Shown: one piece after another, positions 7,121-15,755 of the stretch
How the letters are laid out: every line of letters starts with the position of its first letter
Numbering within the stretch: position 1 is the stretch's first letter
Origin: Candidatus Nanoarchaeia archaeon
Lineage (GTDB): Archaea > Nanobdellota > Nanobdellia > SCGC-AAA011-G17 > JAUYJU01
Direction of reading: 5' to 3'
DNA length: 44,262 nucleotides
Assembly (NCBI GenBank): GCA_030700155.1
Contig: JAUYJU010000004.1
Location: 1-44,262, forward strand
The notes under the pieces: model-generated
Told to the model about the DNA's origin: nothing
The model's database searches: none
Seen by the model: the letters and a program-made list of their open reading frames with translations, nothing else
Position numbers and translations under genes: made by a program

Positions 7121-8014
7121 TTAAAGTTTAATCTCTAATTCGTCAGAAGATGCTTTCTCTAATATTACTGAACCAATACCTTGTCCTACTACGTAAGAGG
7201 TCTTAGAATCAAATAAATAATTCAATAATGAAGTAGTTTCTTTATGAGTAACTATCTCTGCTTTTTCTATGCCTGCTAATTCTTTGGATTTATTTAAGGC
7301 TTGATCTCTTCCGCCTAATTCATCTATCAAACCATATTTTATTGCTTCCTGGCCCAAGAAAAACTCTCCTGTAGCCAGTTTACTAACTTCTTTTGAACTC
7401 ATATTCCTATTTTCTGCTACAGATTCTACAAAATAGTTATGTATTTGGTTTAGTTTTGACATTAATAATTTATTTTCTTTTTCTGTTAGTTCTTTGAAAG
7501 GACTTCTTGTATCTTTAAATTCCCCTGTAACTAATCTATTATAATTTACATTATATTCTTCTAGTAACCCAGAATAATCTAAATATGAAGAAACAACCCC
7601 AATTGAACCTACAATAGATAATTCATCTGCAATAATATAATCAGAACTTGAGGCAATCCAATAAGCTCCTGATGCTCCTGTACTTCTTATCCATGCAACA
7701 ACTGGCTTTTCTATTTCTTTAACTTTTTCCATAACTTCTTTTGAAGGTAAAACTGAACCTCCAGGAGAATCTATTTCCAAAACAATTGCTTTGACTGAAG
7801 AATCTTTTTCGGCTTCTTTTAAAGTTTCTAAAATATTTAATGAAGAAGCTCCTGTTCCTTCTAATGGTGAACCAGAACCTGAAGATGAAATAGCTCCTTT
7901 AACTTGAACTATTACAATTTTATCTGAAATTTCTCCACCTATAATTGAAGATAGCAGAAAACTAATTATTGCAAAAGTAGCAAGTGCAATAACAATAAAG
8001 TTTATTTTATTCAT
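7121..8014 (-). CDS. sppA: Signal peptide peptidase SppA-type serine protease
   Basis: 297 residues, the single-domain archaeal/short bacterial form. An N-terminal membrane anchor (residues about 4-26) is followed by the ClpP/crotonase-like protease domain. Visible family motifs: IDSPGGS (about 82-88), the nucleophile Ser in STGASGAYWIAS (about 111-122), IVGSIGV, and the general-base Lys in GEFKDTRSPFK (about 165-175). It cleaves membrane-embedded remnants of signal peptides. It overlaps the upstream RDD gene by 4 nt, so the two form an operon. Confidence 0.93.
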   Translation of the reverse strand: MNKINFIVIALATFAIISFLLSSIIGGEISDKIVIVQVKGAISSSGSGSPLEGTGASSLNILETLKEAEKDSSVKAIVLEIDSPGGSVLPSKEVMEKVKEIEKPVVAWIRSTGASGAYWIASSSDYIIADELSIVGSIGVVSSYLDYSGLLEEYNVNYNRLVTGEFKDTRSPFKELTEKENKLLMSKLNQIHNYFVESVAENRNMSSKEVSKLATGEFFLGQEAIKYGLIDELGGRDQALNKSKELAGIEKAEIVTHKETTSLLNYLFDSKTSYVVGQGIGSVILEKASSDELEIKL

Positions 8015-8469
8015 TCTAGTAACCTTAATACTTGTGTGTTAGCGATTTTTTCTGTGTATCTTTGATTTGTTCTTCTAAAAAACATGTATAAACAATCCAA
8101 TATTAAAAATATAGTTGAAACCTTTACAATATTTCTTGTGACTGCCCTCCAGAAAGTTAATTTTTCTTTATTTGTTGAAACTACGTACATTCCTAAAAAA
8201 GATTTTCCTGGAGATTGCTGTATTTTAAATTCAAAAACTGCCCAATATAGAACTGTTAAGATTCCAAATATAGTTGACATTATTACATCTTTGAAATTTA
8301 ATTTTGGATTTATCAATTCGGATTTGAAATCACCATTATCTACATTATCATAAGCATAACCTAACGGCAGTCCTATGACTAAAGCTATGATAATCACGTC
8401 TAAAACATAAGCCATAACCCTTCTAAAGAACGTAGCTTTGACTATAACCTCTTTTTTACCCCTTTTCAT
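8011..8469 (-). CDS. RDD-family membrane protein
   Basis: 152 residues. Begins with a basic segment and the RDD hallmark (FFRRVMAYVLDVIIIALVIG), then two more hydrophobic segments, with PGKSFLGMYVV between TM2 and TM3 as in the family. Function of RDD proteins is unsettled; some act in ion transport. First gene of the sppA operon; stop and next start overlap (ATGA). Its TATA box is shared, on the other strand, with the gene at 8522. Confidence 0.88.
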   Translation of the reverse strand: MKRGKKEVIVKATFFRRVMAYVLDVIIIALVIGLPLGYAYDNVDNGDFKSELINPKLNFKDVIMSTIFGILTVLYWAVFEFKIQQSPGKSFLGMYVVSTNKEKLTFWRAVTRNIVKVSTIFLILDCLYMFFRRTNQRYTEKIANTQVLRLLE

Positions 8470-8490
8470 AAAGGAGTTGAAATGAGCAAG

Positions 8491-8500
8491 ATATTTAAAG
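8491..8500. promoter_or_regulatory. Single TATA box shared by two divergent leaderless genes
   Basis: ATATTTAAAG reads as a TATA box on both strands. Its centre lies 26-27 nt from the minus-strand ATG at 8469 and also 26-27 nt from the plus-strand ATG at 8522. No other TATA-like sequence is present in the 52-nt gap. The RDD-sppA operon and the RelE-like gene would therefore compete for one TBP site. Confidence 0.65.
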
Positions 8501-8521
8501 CTTTTGGATTAAAATGGGTTT

Positions 8522-9073
8522 ATGAAAGAGGAAGAAGTTATAAAACAAGTTAAAGAATGTCTAACATTGATAAAAGCTAATCCTTCTAAATTATACAATT
8601 TTTTAAGTGCAACCTTTGGTCTTTTGGATAGATTAAAAAATAAAGAAAAGGTAAAAGTTTTGAAAGGTAAACTTATAGAACTTCAATCGTTAACTGATGA
8701 AAGAAGTATTGTTGTGAAAGTTGAAGAACTTAGTGAATTAATAAAAGGCTTAAATGAGGAAAATAAAAATCCTTATATAAATACTTTCTTAGGTAAACAT
8801 TATGGAGTAAGGAAGTATGAATATTCTCCAAGTTATTTGAAAGATTTAAATAAATATAAAAGTATTTTAAAATATGTAAAAGATGCCGAAGAGAGATTAC
8901 TTACAGATCCACTATATGTTAGTCATCATCATGAAAAAATAGACCATGGACATTATGAAACATATTTACATGCTAGAATTAAACGTAATTTAAGAATAAT
9001 GTATAAATTAAAAAATGGGACTTTAACCTTTTATAGAATAATTACAAAAAATGAATTTGAAGATGCAAAATAA
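8522..9073 (+). CDS. RelE/ParE-superfamily-like protein with N-terminal helical extension
   Basis: 183 residues. The last 85 residues look like a RelE/YafQ-type fold: SPSYLKDLNKYK (first helix), a middle helix, then a His-rich LYVSHHHEKIDHGHYETYLHARIKRNLRIMYKL strand region and FYRIITKNEFE at the end. The first ~95 residues are helical and charged (two leucine-rich helices), which is unusual, since most RelE toxins are about 90 residues. The extension could be a fused antitoxin-like partner or an unrelated domain. No separate antitoxin gene is adjacent. Leaderless start. Confidence 0.65.
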   Translation: MKEEEVIKQVKECLTLIKANPSKLYNFLSATFGLLDRLKNKEKVKVLKGKLIELQSLTDERSIVVKVEELSELIKGLNEENKNPYINTFLGKHYGVRKYEYSPSYLKDLNKYKSILKYVKDAEERLLTDPLYVSHHHEKIDHGHYETYLHARIKRNLRIMYKLKNGTLTFYRIITKNEFEDAK

Positions 9074-9634
9074 TTATTTAGAAAGACTAATCTGGTTCTT
9101 TAAGAAGCGATATATTTCTTCTGCAGTTAAAGCATTAAATATTCCTTCATCAGGGTAATTACAGTTCCATTGGCAAACTTTTTTTTCATTATGCATATCA
9201 TTATGCCACGGGCCAATAGCCAATCTTACAGCCAAATCACCTGGAGTTTGTGAAAGTTCTGCTAAAAAAAGTCTATGTTTTTGTACCTCTTGTTTTGGAA
9301 TCTTGTAACTGAAATATAATAAATCTCTTTTTTGTAAATGATTTTCATCTGGACCCACAAAATTTTGATTACCTGTGTGAGCATAAGCTTCGATATTACC
9401 TCTAGTATAAGTTAGGTGTTCGTCTTCAATTTCTTCATCCATATACCATCTCTGGTAATCCAATGTGAAATTTGGTCCTTTAACCAAACTATTTGCAGTG
9501 TAATCTTCATCTGGTAAAGGTTTATTTTCTACTGTTAAACCTAAATCTTTTGCCAAATCTTCTAGAATACCTTCTAATATAAACTTAGTTTTAGGAATTA
9601 TAATTTGTGTTGACATTTTTTCCTTTTTTGCCAT
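9074..9634 (-). CDS. Hypothetical protein, 186 aa
   Basis: Not recognised. Soluble, acidic, with aromatic-rich strands (FTLDYQRWYMDEEIEDEHLTY), a possible metal-binding patch in IGPWHNDMHNEKKVCQWNC, and no membrane segment. Two candidate starts lie close together (MAKKEK and MSTQ, 6 residues apart); a basic MAKKEK start is used. A minus TATA lies at about 9655-9665, and a second stronger one with BRE-like CGAAAGC lies at about 9683-9695. An inverted repeat sits directly before the start (9636-9652). Ends 1 nt from the RelE-like gene stop, convergently. Confidence 0.65.
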   Translation of the reverse strand: MAKKEKMSTQIIIPKTKFILEGILEDLAKDLGLTVENKPLPDEDYTANSLVKGPNFTLDYQRWYMDEEIEDEHLTYTRGNIEAYAHTGNQNFVGPDENHLQKRDLLYFSYKIPKQEVQKHRLFLAELSQTPGDLAVRLAIGPWHNDMHNEKKVCQWNCNYPDEGIFNALTAEEIYRFLKNQISLSK

Positions 9635-9635
9635 A

Positions 9636-9652
9636 GAAAGCTATAGGCTTTC
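9636..9652. repeat. Inverted repeat at the transcription start region
   Basis: GAAAGC-TATAG-GCTTTC: perfect 6-bp arms and a 5-nt spacer immediately upstream of the minus-strand ATG at 9634. Position at the expected initiation site suggests an operator or an mRNA 5' hairpin. Confidence 0.4.
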
Positions 9653-9763
9653 TTAATATTTAAGCTTAATAGGAATTTCATTTATAAAGCTTTCGCTTCT
9701 AATAAGTAGTGACATTTTAGCTATAAGATAAGTTATTTAAAGCCTTTTTAGAAGATTATATGC

Positions 9764-11431
9764 ATGTACGAACAATTAATAGAGAAAATCAAGGAAATTA
9801 AACCTAGCAAGAATCAGCTGAATCGCTTGAAATGGGATTTATGTAAAGAATTGAACATTTCTAAGGTTCCTACTGATGCTGAGATATTTATGAGTGCTAA
9901 AAAAGAAGACATTCAAGTATTAAGGGGAATTTTACAAACAAAACCAACAAGAACAATTTCTGGAGTTGCGCCTTTAGCTTTATTTTCTATACCGCATAGA
10001 TGTCCTCATGGGAAATGTACTTTTTGTGTTGGAGGAATTGGAAGTCCTTTTGGTGATGTACCTCAAGCTTATACTGGAGGCGGTTCAGCAGTTCGTAGAG
10101 CTATTCGTAATAAATATGACTCTTATTTGCAAGTTTTTAATAGATTAGAACATTATTTTGTTAATGGACATGAGGCTGCTAAAGTTGATATAATCATAAT
10201 GGGTGGAACCTTTCCTGCTTTAGATAAAAACTATCAGGAAGATTTTGTTAAAAATATCTTTAAAGCCATGAATGATTTCTCTGATATATTCTTTGTTGAT
10301 GGGGAATTTGATTATATAAAATTCAGAGAATTCTTTGAGTTACCTGTGAAAGATATTGAAAGCCAGGAAAGAGTAGATAGATTAAATGAGAAGATTATAA
10401 AATTTAAAACTAAATGTAGTTTGGAAGAAGAGAAAAAGAAAAATGAAACCTCTAATATTAAATGTATTGGATTAACCATTGAAACTAAACCTGACTGGGC
10501 GTTATTAGAACATGGGAATTTAATGTTATCACAAGGCTGCACTAGAGTAGAAGTAGGGATACAAAGTGTTTATGATGATGTTTTGAAATTTATGCATAGA
10601 GGGCATACTTTTGAAGATACTAAAAATTCTATAAGGATTTTGAAAGATTTGGGTTTTAAAATTAATACCCACCATATGAATGGTCTTATTGAAGATAGAG
10701 AAAGAGATTTTGAAGGTATGAAGCAAATATTTTCAAATCCTGACTTGAGGCCGGATATGATTAAGATATATCCTTGTTTGGTGTTTAAAGGCACTGGACT
10801 TTATACCTTATGGAAAGAAGGAAAATTCATAGCTCTACCAACAGAAGAAGCAGCAGAGATGATTGCTGATTTCAAAAAATATGTTCCTGAGTATTGCAGA
10901 ATAATGAGAGTACAGAGAGATTTGCCACATTATGAAGTTGAAGGTGGAGTTAAGAAACCTAATTTAAGACAGTATGTAGATAAAGCTGCTAAAAGAAAAG
11001 GAATAAAATGCAGATGCATAAGATGCAGAGAAATTAAACACGCTGCTATAAAAAATCCTGAATTAAAAGTTATGGAGTATGAAGCTTCTAAAGGGAAAGA
11101 ATATTTTATTTCTTTTGAAGAAAATGATAAAATAATTGGATTTTGCAGATTAAGATTCCCTTCACAACTTTTACGTTCAGAGATAACTGAGAAATCTGCT
11201 TTAATCAGAGAATTGCATGTTTATTCTCCTGCCTTAGCTATTGGAAGCAAAGGAGAGTTCTCACAACATAAAGGTTTTGGAAGAAAATTAGTTGAGAAAG
11301 CTGAAGAGATTGCTAAATCCAATGGAAAAGATAAGGTGGTTGTAATTTCTGGTGTTGGTGTTCGTGAATACTATAAAAAATTAGGTTATGATCTAGAAGG
11401 ACCTTATATGGTTAAATCACTTTCTTCTTAA
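9764..11431 (+). CDS. elp3: Elp3 tRNA uridine(34) acetyltransferase (radical SAM + GNAT)
   Basis: 555 residues, full length for archaeal Elp3. It modifies wobble uridine 34 of tRNAs (cm5U) using acetyl-CoA and S-adenosylmethionine. Visible: radical SAM cluster motif HRCPHGKCTFCVGG with Cys80, Cys85, Cys88; the long TIM-barrel part with IETKPDW and RVEVGIQSVYDDVL; a Cys-rich zinc region CRCIRCREI (about 410-420); and a C-terminal GNAT domain with the acetyl-CoA loop HKGFGRKLVEKAEE and YYKKLGY. TATA at about 9728-9740 fits a leaderless ATG. In archaea Elp3 acts without the other Elongator subunits. Confidence 0.97.
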   Translation: MYEQLIEKIKEIKPSKNQLNRLKWDLCKELNISKVPTDAEIFMSAKKEDIQVLRGILQTKPTRTISGVAPLALFSIPHRCPHGKCTFCVGGIGSPFGDVPQAYTGGGSAVRRAIRNKYDSYLQVFNRLEHYFVNGHEAAKVDIIIMGGTFPALDKNYQEDFVKNIFKAMNDFSDIFFVDGEFDYIKFREFFELPVKDIESQERVDRLNEKIIKFKTKCSLEEEKKKNETSNIKCIGLTIETKPDWALLEHGNLMLSQGCTRVEVGIQSVYDDVLKFMHRGHTFEDTKNSIRILKDLGFKINTHHMNGLIEDRERDFEGMKQIFSNPDLRPDMIKIYPCLVFKGTGLYTLWKEGKFIALPTEEAAEMIADFKKYVPEYCRIMRVQRDLPHYEVEGGVKKPNLRQYVDKAAKRKGIKCRCIRCREIKHAAIKNPELKVMEYEASKGKEYFISFEENDKIIGFCRLRFPSQLLRSEITEKSALIRELHVYSPALAIGSKGEFSQHKGFGRKLVEKAEEIAKSNGKDKVVVISGVGVREYYKKLGYDLEGPYMVKSLSS

Positions 11432-12769
11432 AATATAAAAACCTGAAATTAACATTAAAGTAACTATTACATTCATTAATGAAAATACTGGGAATTCCTC
11501 TTCTAATATACAAGACTTAGTATTTTCTGGCTCGTATTGAGAATCAGCACAGAAAGAACCTGTTTCTCCAGTAAATACACATGTTCCAATTCTTGTTATT
11601 GTATTTGTTGAAGTGTCACAATCACTCCAGGAGGTTTGTGAACAATCCCATTGCTGCAAACAAGATTTTTGATCTGAAGAACATCCATCTGAATCAATAT
11701 CTGCTAAATCTGTGGTTTGTGGAGTTCCTGGGCATAAATCTGAGCCTGAACAATCTGGGTTTGTTAGTCCTGCATCACAAACACCATCATTATCATCATC
11801 TGAGTCACATGCATCTCCTCCACATGAATATCCTGAACCTGTTACAAAAGGTGAGGCTGAAAAATCACATAAAGCATTTCCTGATGCATCTGCTGGAAAC
11901 CCATCTAAATCATTGTCTTCCTGTTCTGGATTAGAAATAACAGGACAATTATCTCCGCCAATTATTCCATCATCATCCCAATCATAATCTGGATCTACAA
12001 CTAAACATTGTGAATGGAACGGAGGGAATTGTGAATCTTTTTGGTCTGTTACACACTCACAAGTTCCACTAGTACAAACTAAACCTTGCATACATTTATT
12101 CTGATCATCGCAAGTTGCTCCTTTGTCACCACCTGCATCTTCTGGACAATTTGCAGCTGTCTCTCCAGTTTCTAACATTCCATTGCCACAGGCAGTTTCT
12201 TGAGTAGTTGTAGTTGCTGCACCTGAACTACTTACTTCTAATAAATTACTTGGACCATAACTTGTTTGTGAACCTATCTGAGCAAAGAAATAAAATTCTG
12301 GATCACTGCCAACTCCGTCATCAAATGTTCCATCTGCCGACCATGTTGTTGAAGCTTTTCCTGTTGAAGCTATTGTTGCTGATGAAGGATCAGGGGAGTA
12401 ATCATCATCGTTTGTCAAATCACTTTCCCAAATATCAAAAGAAACTGTTTGTCCTGCACAACCAGTTCCTGCTGTTAATTCCAAAGTAACTGATTGGCCG
12501 TTTGAAGCTGAAGTGATTTCTGAACCTGAAGAGTCAAGCCATTTAATTCCTGTAACTTGACAACAATCAGGATCTGTTGTTGAACAAACTCCTGATGAAG
12601 CATACTCAGGACAGATTCCATCAGATTCACCGCAATCATAACATAGACTACCTATTTTAACTCCATTTTTTCCGGTTGCACAATTTCCTGAAGAGTCTAC
12701 TGAATAAGGATCAGCATACACTAATGGAATTGTCAGAATTAACAATAGTACTATATACTCCTTTTTCAT
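11417..12769 (-). CDS. Secreted, membrane-anchored surface protein with TSP3-like calcium repeats
   Basis: 450 residues. A signal peptide (MKKEYIVLLLILTIPLVYA) is followed by a Cys-rich exported part. Residues about 255-350 carry thrombospondin type 3-like acidic repeats (DYDWDDDGIIGGDNCP, DNDLDGF, CDSDDDNDGVCD), which bind calcium. Other Cys pairs suggest disulfides (CGNGMLETGE, CDDQNKCMQGLVC). A C-terminal hydrophobic segment and RRK tail anchor it in the membrane. TATA at 12791-12801 gives a leaderless start. Its last 15 nt overlap the convergent elp3 end. Likely cell-surface adhesion or envelope role; partner unknown. Confidence 0.85.
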   Translation of the reverse strand: MKKEYIVLLLILTIPLVYADPYSVDSSGNCATGKNGVKIGSLCYDCGESDGICPEYASSGVCSTTDPDCCQVTGIKWLDSSGSEITSASNGQSVTLELTAGTGCAGQTVSFDIWESDLTNDDDYSPDPSSATIASTGKASTTWSADGTFDDGVGSDPEFYFFAQIGSQTSYGPSNLLEVSSSGAATTTTQETACGNGMLETGETAANCPEDAGGDKGATCDDQNKCMQGLVCTSGTCECVTDQKDSQFPPFHSQCLVVDPDYDWDDDGIIGGDNCPVISNPEQEDNDLDGFPADASGNALCDFSASPFVTGSGYSCGGDACDSDDDNDGVCDAGLTNPDCSGSDLCPGTPQTTDLADIDSDGCSSDQKSCLQQWDCSQTSWSDCDTSTNTITRIGTCVFTGETGSFCADSQYEPENTKSCILEEEFPVFSLMNVIVTLMLISGFYILRRK

Positions 12770-12811
12770 AAGGTAATAGTAATAGAATTTGTATAAAAAG
12801 GTTATGGTGAG

Positions 12812-12826
12812 CGAAAAGCTTATAAA
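12812..12826 (+). promoter_or_regulatory. Promoter (BRE and TATA box) of the 5S rRNA gene
   Basis: CGAAAAGCTTATAAA: purine-rich BRE followed by TATA. The TATA centre (about 12823) lies 25 nt before the 5S 5' end, a textbook archaeal spacing. Confidence 0.7.
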
Positions 12827-12847
12827 TTGGGCTTAAGATTATAAGTT

Positions 12848-12960
12848 TGGACGGTCATAGCGGCATGGTTCCACTGGATCTCATTCCGAACTCCAAAGTT
12901 AAACATGCCTGCGTTTCGACTTGTACTGCATTCTAGCGGGAACGTCGATTTGCTGTCCAC
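12848..12960 (+). rRNA. rrf: 5S ribosomal RNA
   Basis: Recognised by conserved blocks: GGTCATAGCGGC at the 5' end, CATTCCGAACTCC.AAGTTAAAC in the middle and GCGTTTCGACTTGTACTGC. The terminal stem pairs TGGACGG (12848-12854) with CTGTCCA (12953-12959). About 113 nt, slightly shorter than the usual 120. It stands alone, with no 16S or 23S gene in the window, and has its own promoter. The 3' end abuts the convergent permease stop codon at 12962. Exact ends uncertain by 1-3 nt. Confidence 0.93.
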
Positions 12961-12961
12961 C

Positions 12962-14257
12962 CTATTTGTTTTTACCGTTAAAGATTTCTCCAAGAATTAA
13001 GCCTATTGCTGTTAAAAATATACCCCACCCTATCACATATAGCTGGAGATTTAACATCATAAATAAGGAGATTATAAAACCTAAAACTGCCATAACAGAA
13101 CATTTGCCAAAATTACATGGTGATCTGAATCTTCTTTTCTTTTTAGGAAGTTTATATCTTAATCTTATCAAAGACAAATTAACTAATGCGAAAGCTAAAA
13201 ATATTGAAAAATTGGCTATCTCAGCAATAACCTCTATTTTTTTCAAGAATAGAAAAGCAAGAGCTACAACCATCGTAATTATAATTGAAGTTACTGGTGT
13301 TCTTGTTTTAGAATTTACTTTTGATAGAAATTTTAATTTATTTATTTCTTCTCCAAAACCATAGAATGTTCTTGAAGCCATAAGTAAAGTTAGTAATACT
13401 GTATTACCTGTTGATACTAAAGCAATTAAGGTTAAGAATAAACCAGCTCCTGAACCAAGAACATGTTGTGCTACATCTGCTAATGGTGAGCTAGATTGTC
13501 CTAATGTTTCCCAACCTATAACTGAAACTGCAGCTATTGCAACTAATAAATAAATTATACTTGAAATGGCTATTGATAGAAGTAATGCTCTTGGTATTGT
13601 TTTCTCTGGATTTTTTGTTTCCTCTGAAAGTTTTATTACTCCTTCAAAACCTATAAATGCAAAGAAGACTAAGGCTGCTGCATTTAATACTCCTGTAAAA
13701 CCTTTGGCCATATCTAAGTAGTTTACATCACCAATATAAGGTACTGAAATAAAAATAATTAAAAGTAGTCCAGCAACTTCAACAAGTGTAAAAATTACAT
13801 TCAATGATGCAGAATGTTTTATTCCCCTGATATTAACTATTGTGAAGATTATAATTAAAACTGCTGCCGGTAACCATATAGGTACATTACCTATCAACTT
13901 TGCTAAATAACCTGAAAAACCTAGAGCTACTGTAGTACCAGAAGTTATTCCTGCAATAAGGATGCTGTATAAAGCCATAAAACCTAATCTTGAACCTAAA
14001 CCCTGTTTAACATATTCGTATTCGCCAGAATCTTTTGTAAACATAGAGGATAATTCAGCATAGCTAAAACCTGTGAAGATAGCGACTAAAGCAGATATCA
14101 AAAAAGATAACCAAACAGCATTTCCTGCTATGCCTGCTGCAACTCCAATAAGAACATAGATTCCTGCACCAAGAATAACTCCAACGCCTGCTGCAGTTGT
14201 TGTGAATAAACCTAGATCTTTTTTAAGACCTATTTCCTGAATTAACTCTTTTTTCAT
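12962..14257 (-). CDS. APC-superfamily amino acid permease
   Basis: 431 residues with about 12 hydrophobic segments. The N-terminal APC hallmark is visible in TM1 (AAGVGVILGAGIYVLIG), with substrate-backbone-binding Gly residues, and the TM6 stretch FFAFIGFEGVIKLSEETKNPEKTIP is diagnostic of the family. It would import amino acids by cation symport or exchange. Length is typical of archaeal APC permeases. Substrate cannot be assigned. It ends directly against the 5S gene, convergently. Confidence 0.93.
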   Translation of the reverse strand: MKKELIQEIGLKKDLGLFTTTAAGVGVILGAGIYVLIGVAAGIAGNAVWLSFLISALVAIFTGFSYAELSSMFTKDSGEYEYVKQGLGSRLGFMALYSILIAGITSGTTVALGFSGYLAKLIGNVPIWLPAAVLIIIFTIVNIRGIKHSASLNVIFTLVEVAGLLLIIFISVPYIGDVNYLDMAKGFTGVLNAAALVFFAFIGFEGVIKLSEETKNPEKTIPRALLLSIAISSIIYLLVAIAAVSVIGWETLGQSSSPLADVAQHVLGSGAGLFLTLIALVSTGNTVLLTLLMASRTFYGFGEEINKLKFLSKVNSKTRTPVTSIIITMVVALAFLFLKKIEVIAEIANFSIFLAFALVNLSLIRLRYKLPKKKRRFRSPCNFGKCSVMAVLGFIISLFMMLNLQLYVIGWGIFLTAIGLILGEIFNGKNK

Positions 14258-14295
14258 TGAGAATTAAATTAATTTTTAAGTATATAAAGATTATT

Positions 14296-14904
14296 TTATT
14301 GAGTTTCATTGAGATATTCATCTTGTGCTTCTTTCAAAGCTTCTGCTGTACAAACCTGGGCATATAGTTCTCTATTATATCTTTCTTGTGACTTAACCCA
14401 GCCTAATGGTGAGAAAAAGAAGTTTGCTCTTGTATCTTTGTCTGAACCTGCTTCTCTAAACCCAATCACTTCACGATACTCTGGATAGGTATATAAAAAA
14501 TTGTCTAAATCTATTATTGCTTTTGATCCATAGTAATGGGATTTATTAAGATAATCTCCTGTAACTTCTAAAAATTGTTTTTCTGAACATTTGAAACCAT
14601 CACTTGCAAATCCCACTGGTCCTGCTTTCAAAGCAAGTTCCCAATATAAACTACTTTTCAGCATATTCAACCTAATTTCTTTAATCTGCATTGAGGGTTC
14701 ATCTTTTGCTGTAACTTTTTCTATTTCACCTATCAAATCATTAACTTTACCTAAGGGTAAGGTAGAAACGTTAAGCTCTTCTGTTCTAAAAGAAGTGTCG
14801 TATTTTTTACTTATCTTTTCCATTTGATTGTAAGTAGCCTCTAAATTAGACTGACATCCAACTATAAATACTACTAATAACAATAAATAGATTAATTTCT
14901 TCAT
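14296..14904 (-). CDS. Small lipoprotein, 202 aa
   Basis: Signal peptide with lipobox (LLLLVVFIVGC, Cys17), followed by a soluble mainly helical domain. Two further Cys (in FKCSEKQF and AQVCTAEALK) could form a disulfide outside the cell. No recognised domain. It lies 38 nt upstream of the permease gene on the same strand, so co-transcription with the permease is plausible and a transport-linked role is possible but unproven. Leaderless start from the shared TATA at 14924-14937. Confidence 0.75.
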   Translation of the reverse strand: MKKLIYLLLLVVFIVGCQSNLEATYNQMEKISKKYDTSFRTEELNVSTLPLGKVNDLIGEIEKVTAKDEPSMQIKEIRLNMLKSSLYWELALKAGPVGFASDGFKCSEKQFLEVTGDYLNKSHYYGSKAIIDLDNFLYTYPEYREVIGFREAGSDKDTRANFFFSPLGWVKSQERYNRELYAQVCTAEALKEAQDEYLNETQ

Positions 14905-14923
14905 ATTAAGGGGTTACAAAATC

Positions 14924-14937
14924 TTTTATATTTAAAG
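14924..14937. promoter_or_regulatory. TATA region shared by two divergent leaderless genes
   Basis: TTTTATATTTAAAG reads as a TATA box on both strands. Its centre is about 26 nt from the minus ATG at 14904 and about 24-26 nt from the plus ATG at 14954, and there is no other TATA-like sequence in the 49-nt gap. Same design as 8491-8500. Confidence 0.55.
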
Positions 14938-14953
14938 TTTATTGTTATGAACT

Positions 14954-15259
14954 ATGCAGAACAAAAAACTTAACAAGGAAATCGCTGTAAACGAGATTAA
15001 AAGGCTGTTTAAATTAGCAGCTGAGGTATTTGAGAAAAACCCTAAAAGAGCTGACAGGTATATTGAAATTGCGGAGAATATTTCTACAAAACTAAAAGTA
15101 AGGATTCCATCAATTTATAGGAAAAGATATTGTAAAAAATGTGGTAGTTTTTTGCTTCCTGGAAAAAATCTTAGGGTAAGAACTAAAAATAAAGCTGCTG
15201 TTTATACCTGCTTGAATTGTGGAAATATAAGAAGATTCATCTTAAAAAAATCTAAGTGA
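14954..15259 (+). CDS. rnp4: RNase P protein component Rpr2/Rpp21 (Rnp4)
   Basis: 101 residues, the usual size. N-terminal helices (AVNEIKRLFKLAAEVFEKNPKRADRYIEIAENIS) and a C-terminal zinc ribbon with two CxxC pairs (YCKKCGSF and YTCLNCGN) match the Rpr2 family. It binds the RNase P RNA specificity domain and takes part in removing 5' leaders from pre-tRNA. The convergent SprT-like gene overlaps its last 18 nt. Confidence 0.93.
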   Translation: MQNKKLNKEIAVNEIKRLFKLAAEVFEKNPKRADRYIEIAENISTKLKVRIPSIYRKRYCKKCGSFLLPGKNLRVRTKNKAAVYTCLNCGNIRRFILKKSK

Positions 15260-15715
15260 ATTTCTTAAATGTCTTATATAAGGTCTTATTGGATTTGATA
15301 ATTTTGTTGCTCTTTCAGGACAAAGTTCATTGAATATCTTTGGCCACTCATTTTTTATCCAATGTTTTTCTTTTTTCATTGCGTATTCAAAACCACGTTT
15401 TTTTAATTCTTTGTCTACTACTCCTCCTTTATGAGGATGTTTGTATTTTTTAGGCAGGTGTGAAAAGAACCCATGAGCATAATGTGAAATTTCATGAGCA
15501 ATTGTAAGTTTAATTATATCCTCTGGGACCCTTAAATCTTTAAATAGAGAATTAATTGCTATCTCAGTCTTTTTATCTTTCCCAAAAGAAATGTGTCCGA
15601 ATTTATTTTTCCATTTACCCCTATAAGTGATATAAACATTCTTTTTTTCTATTTCTGAAAAAAACAGATTCCATATCTGATCGAACCTATTATCTAACCA
15701 TTCCTGATTTCGCAT
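15242..15715 (-). CDS. SprT-like zinc metallopeptidase
   Basis: 157 residues. The zinc-binding HExxH (HEISHYAHG, about 81-89) lies in a helix after FKDLRVPEDIIKLTIA, and a later His-rich stretch (KHPHKGGVVDKELKKRGFEYA) resembles the third-ligand region of SprT/WSS-type proteins. No signal peptide, so cytoplasmic. In other lineages relatives degrade DNA-protein crosslinks; that role here is a guess. No zinc-ribbon tail is present. Confidence 0.78.
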   Translation of the reverse strand: MRNQEWLDNRFDQIWNLFFSEIEKKNVYITYRGKWKNKFGHISFGKDKKTEIAINSLFKDLRVPEDIIKLTIAHEISHYAHGFFSHLPKKYKHPHKGGVVDKELKKRGFEYAMKKEKHWIKNEWPKIFNELCPERATKLSNPIRPYIRHLRNSLRFF

Positions 15716-15755
15716 AAAGAATTAGGTTTAGTGATGATATAAATTAGTTTCTATA

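Noticed and set aside
11581-12489. Several plus-strand ORFs of 90-117 codons
   Set aside because: Antisense to the surface protein at 11417-12769, whose signal peptide, calcium repeats and membrane anchor are clear; the plus frames are low-complexity shadows.
12921-13364. Plus-strand ORF of 147 codons
   Set aside because: Starts inside the 5S rRNA gene and runs antisense to the APC permease.
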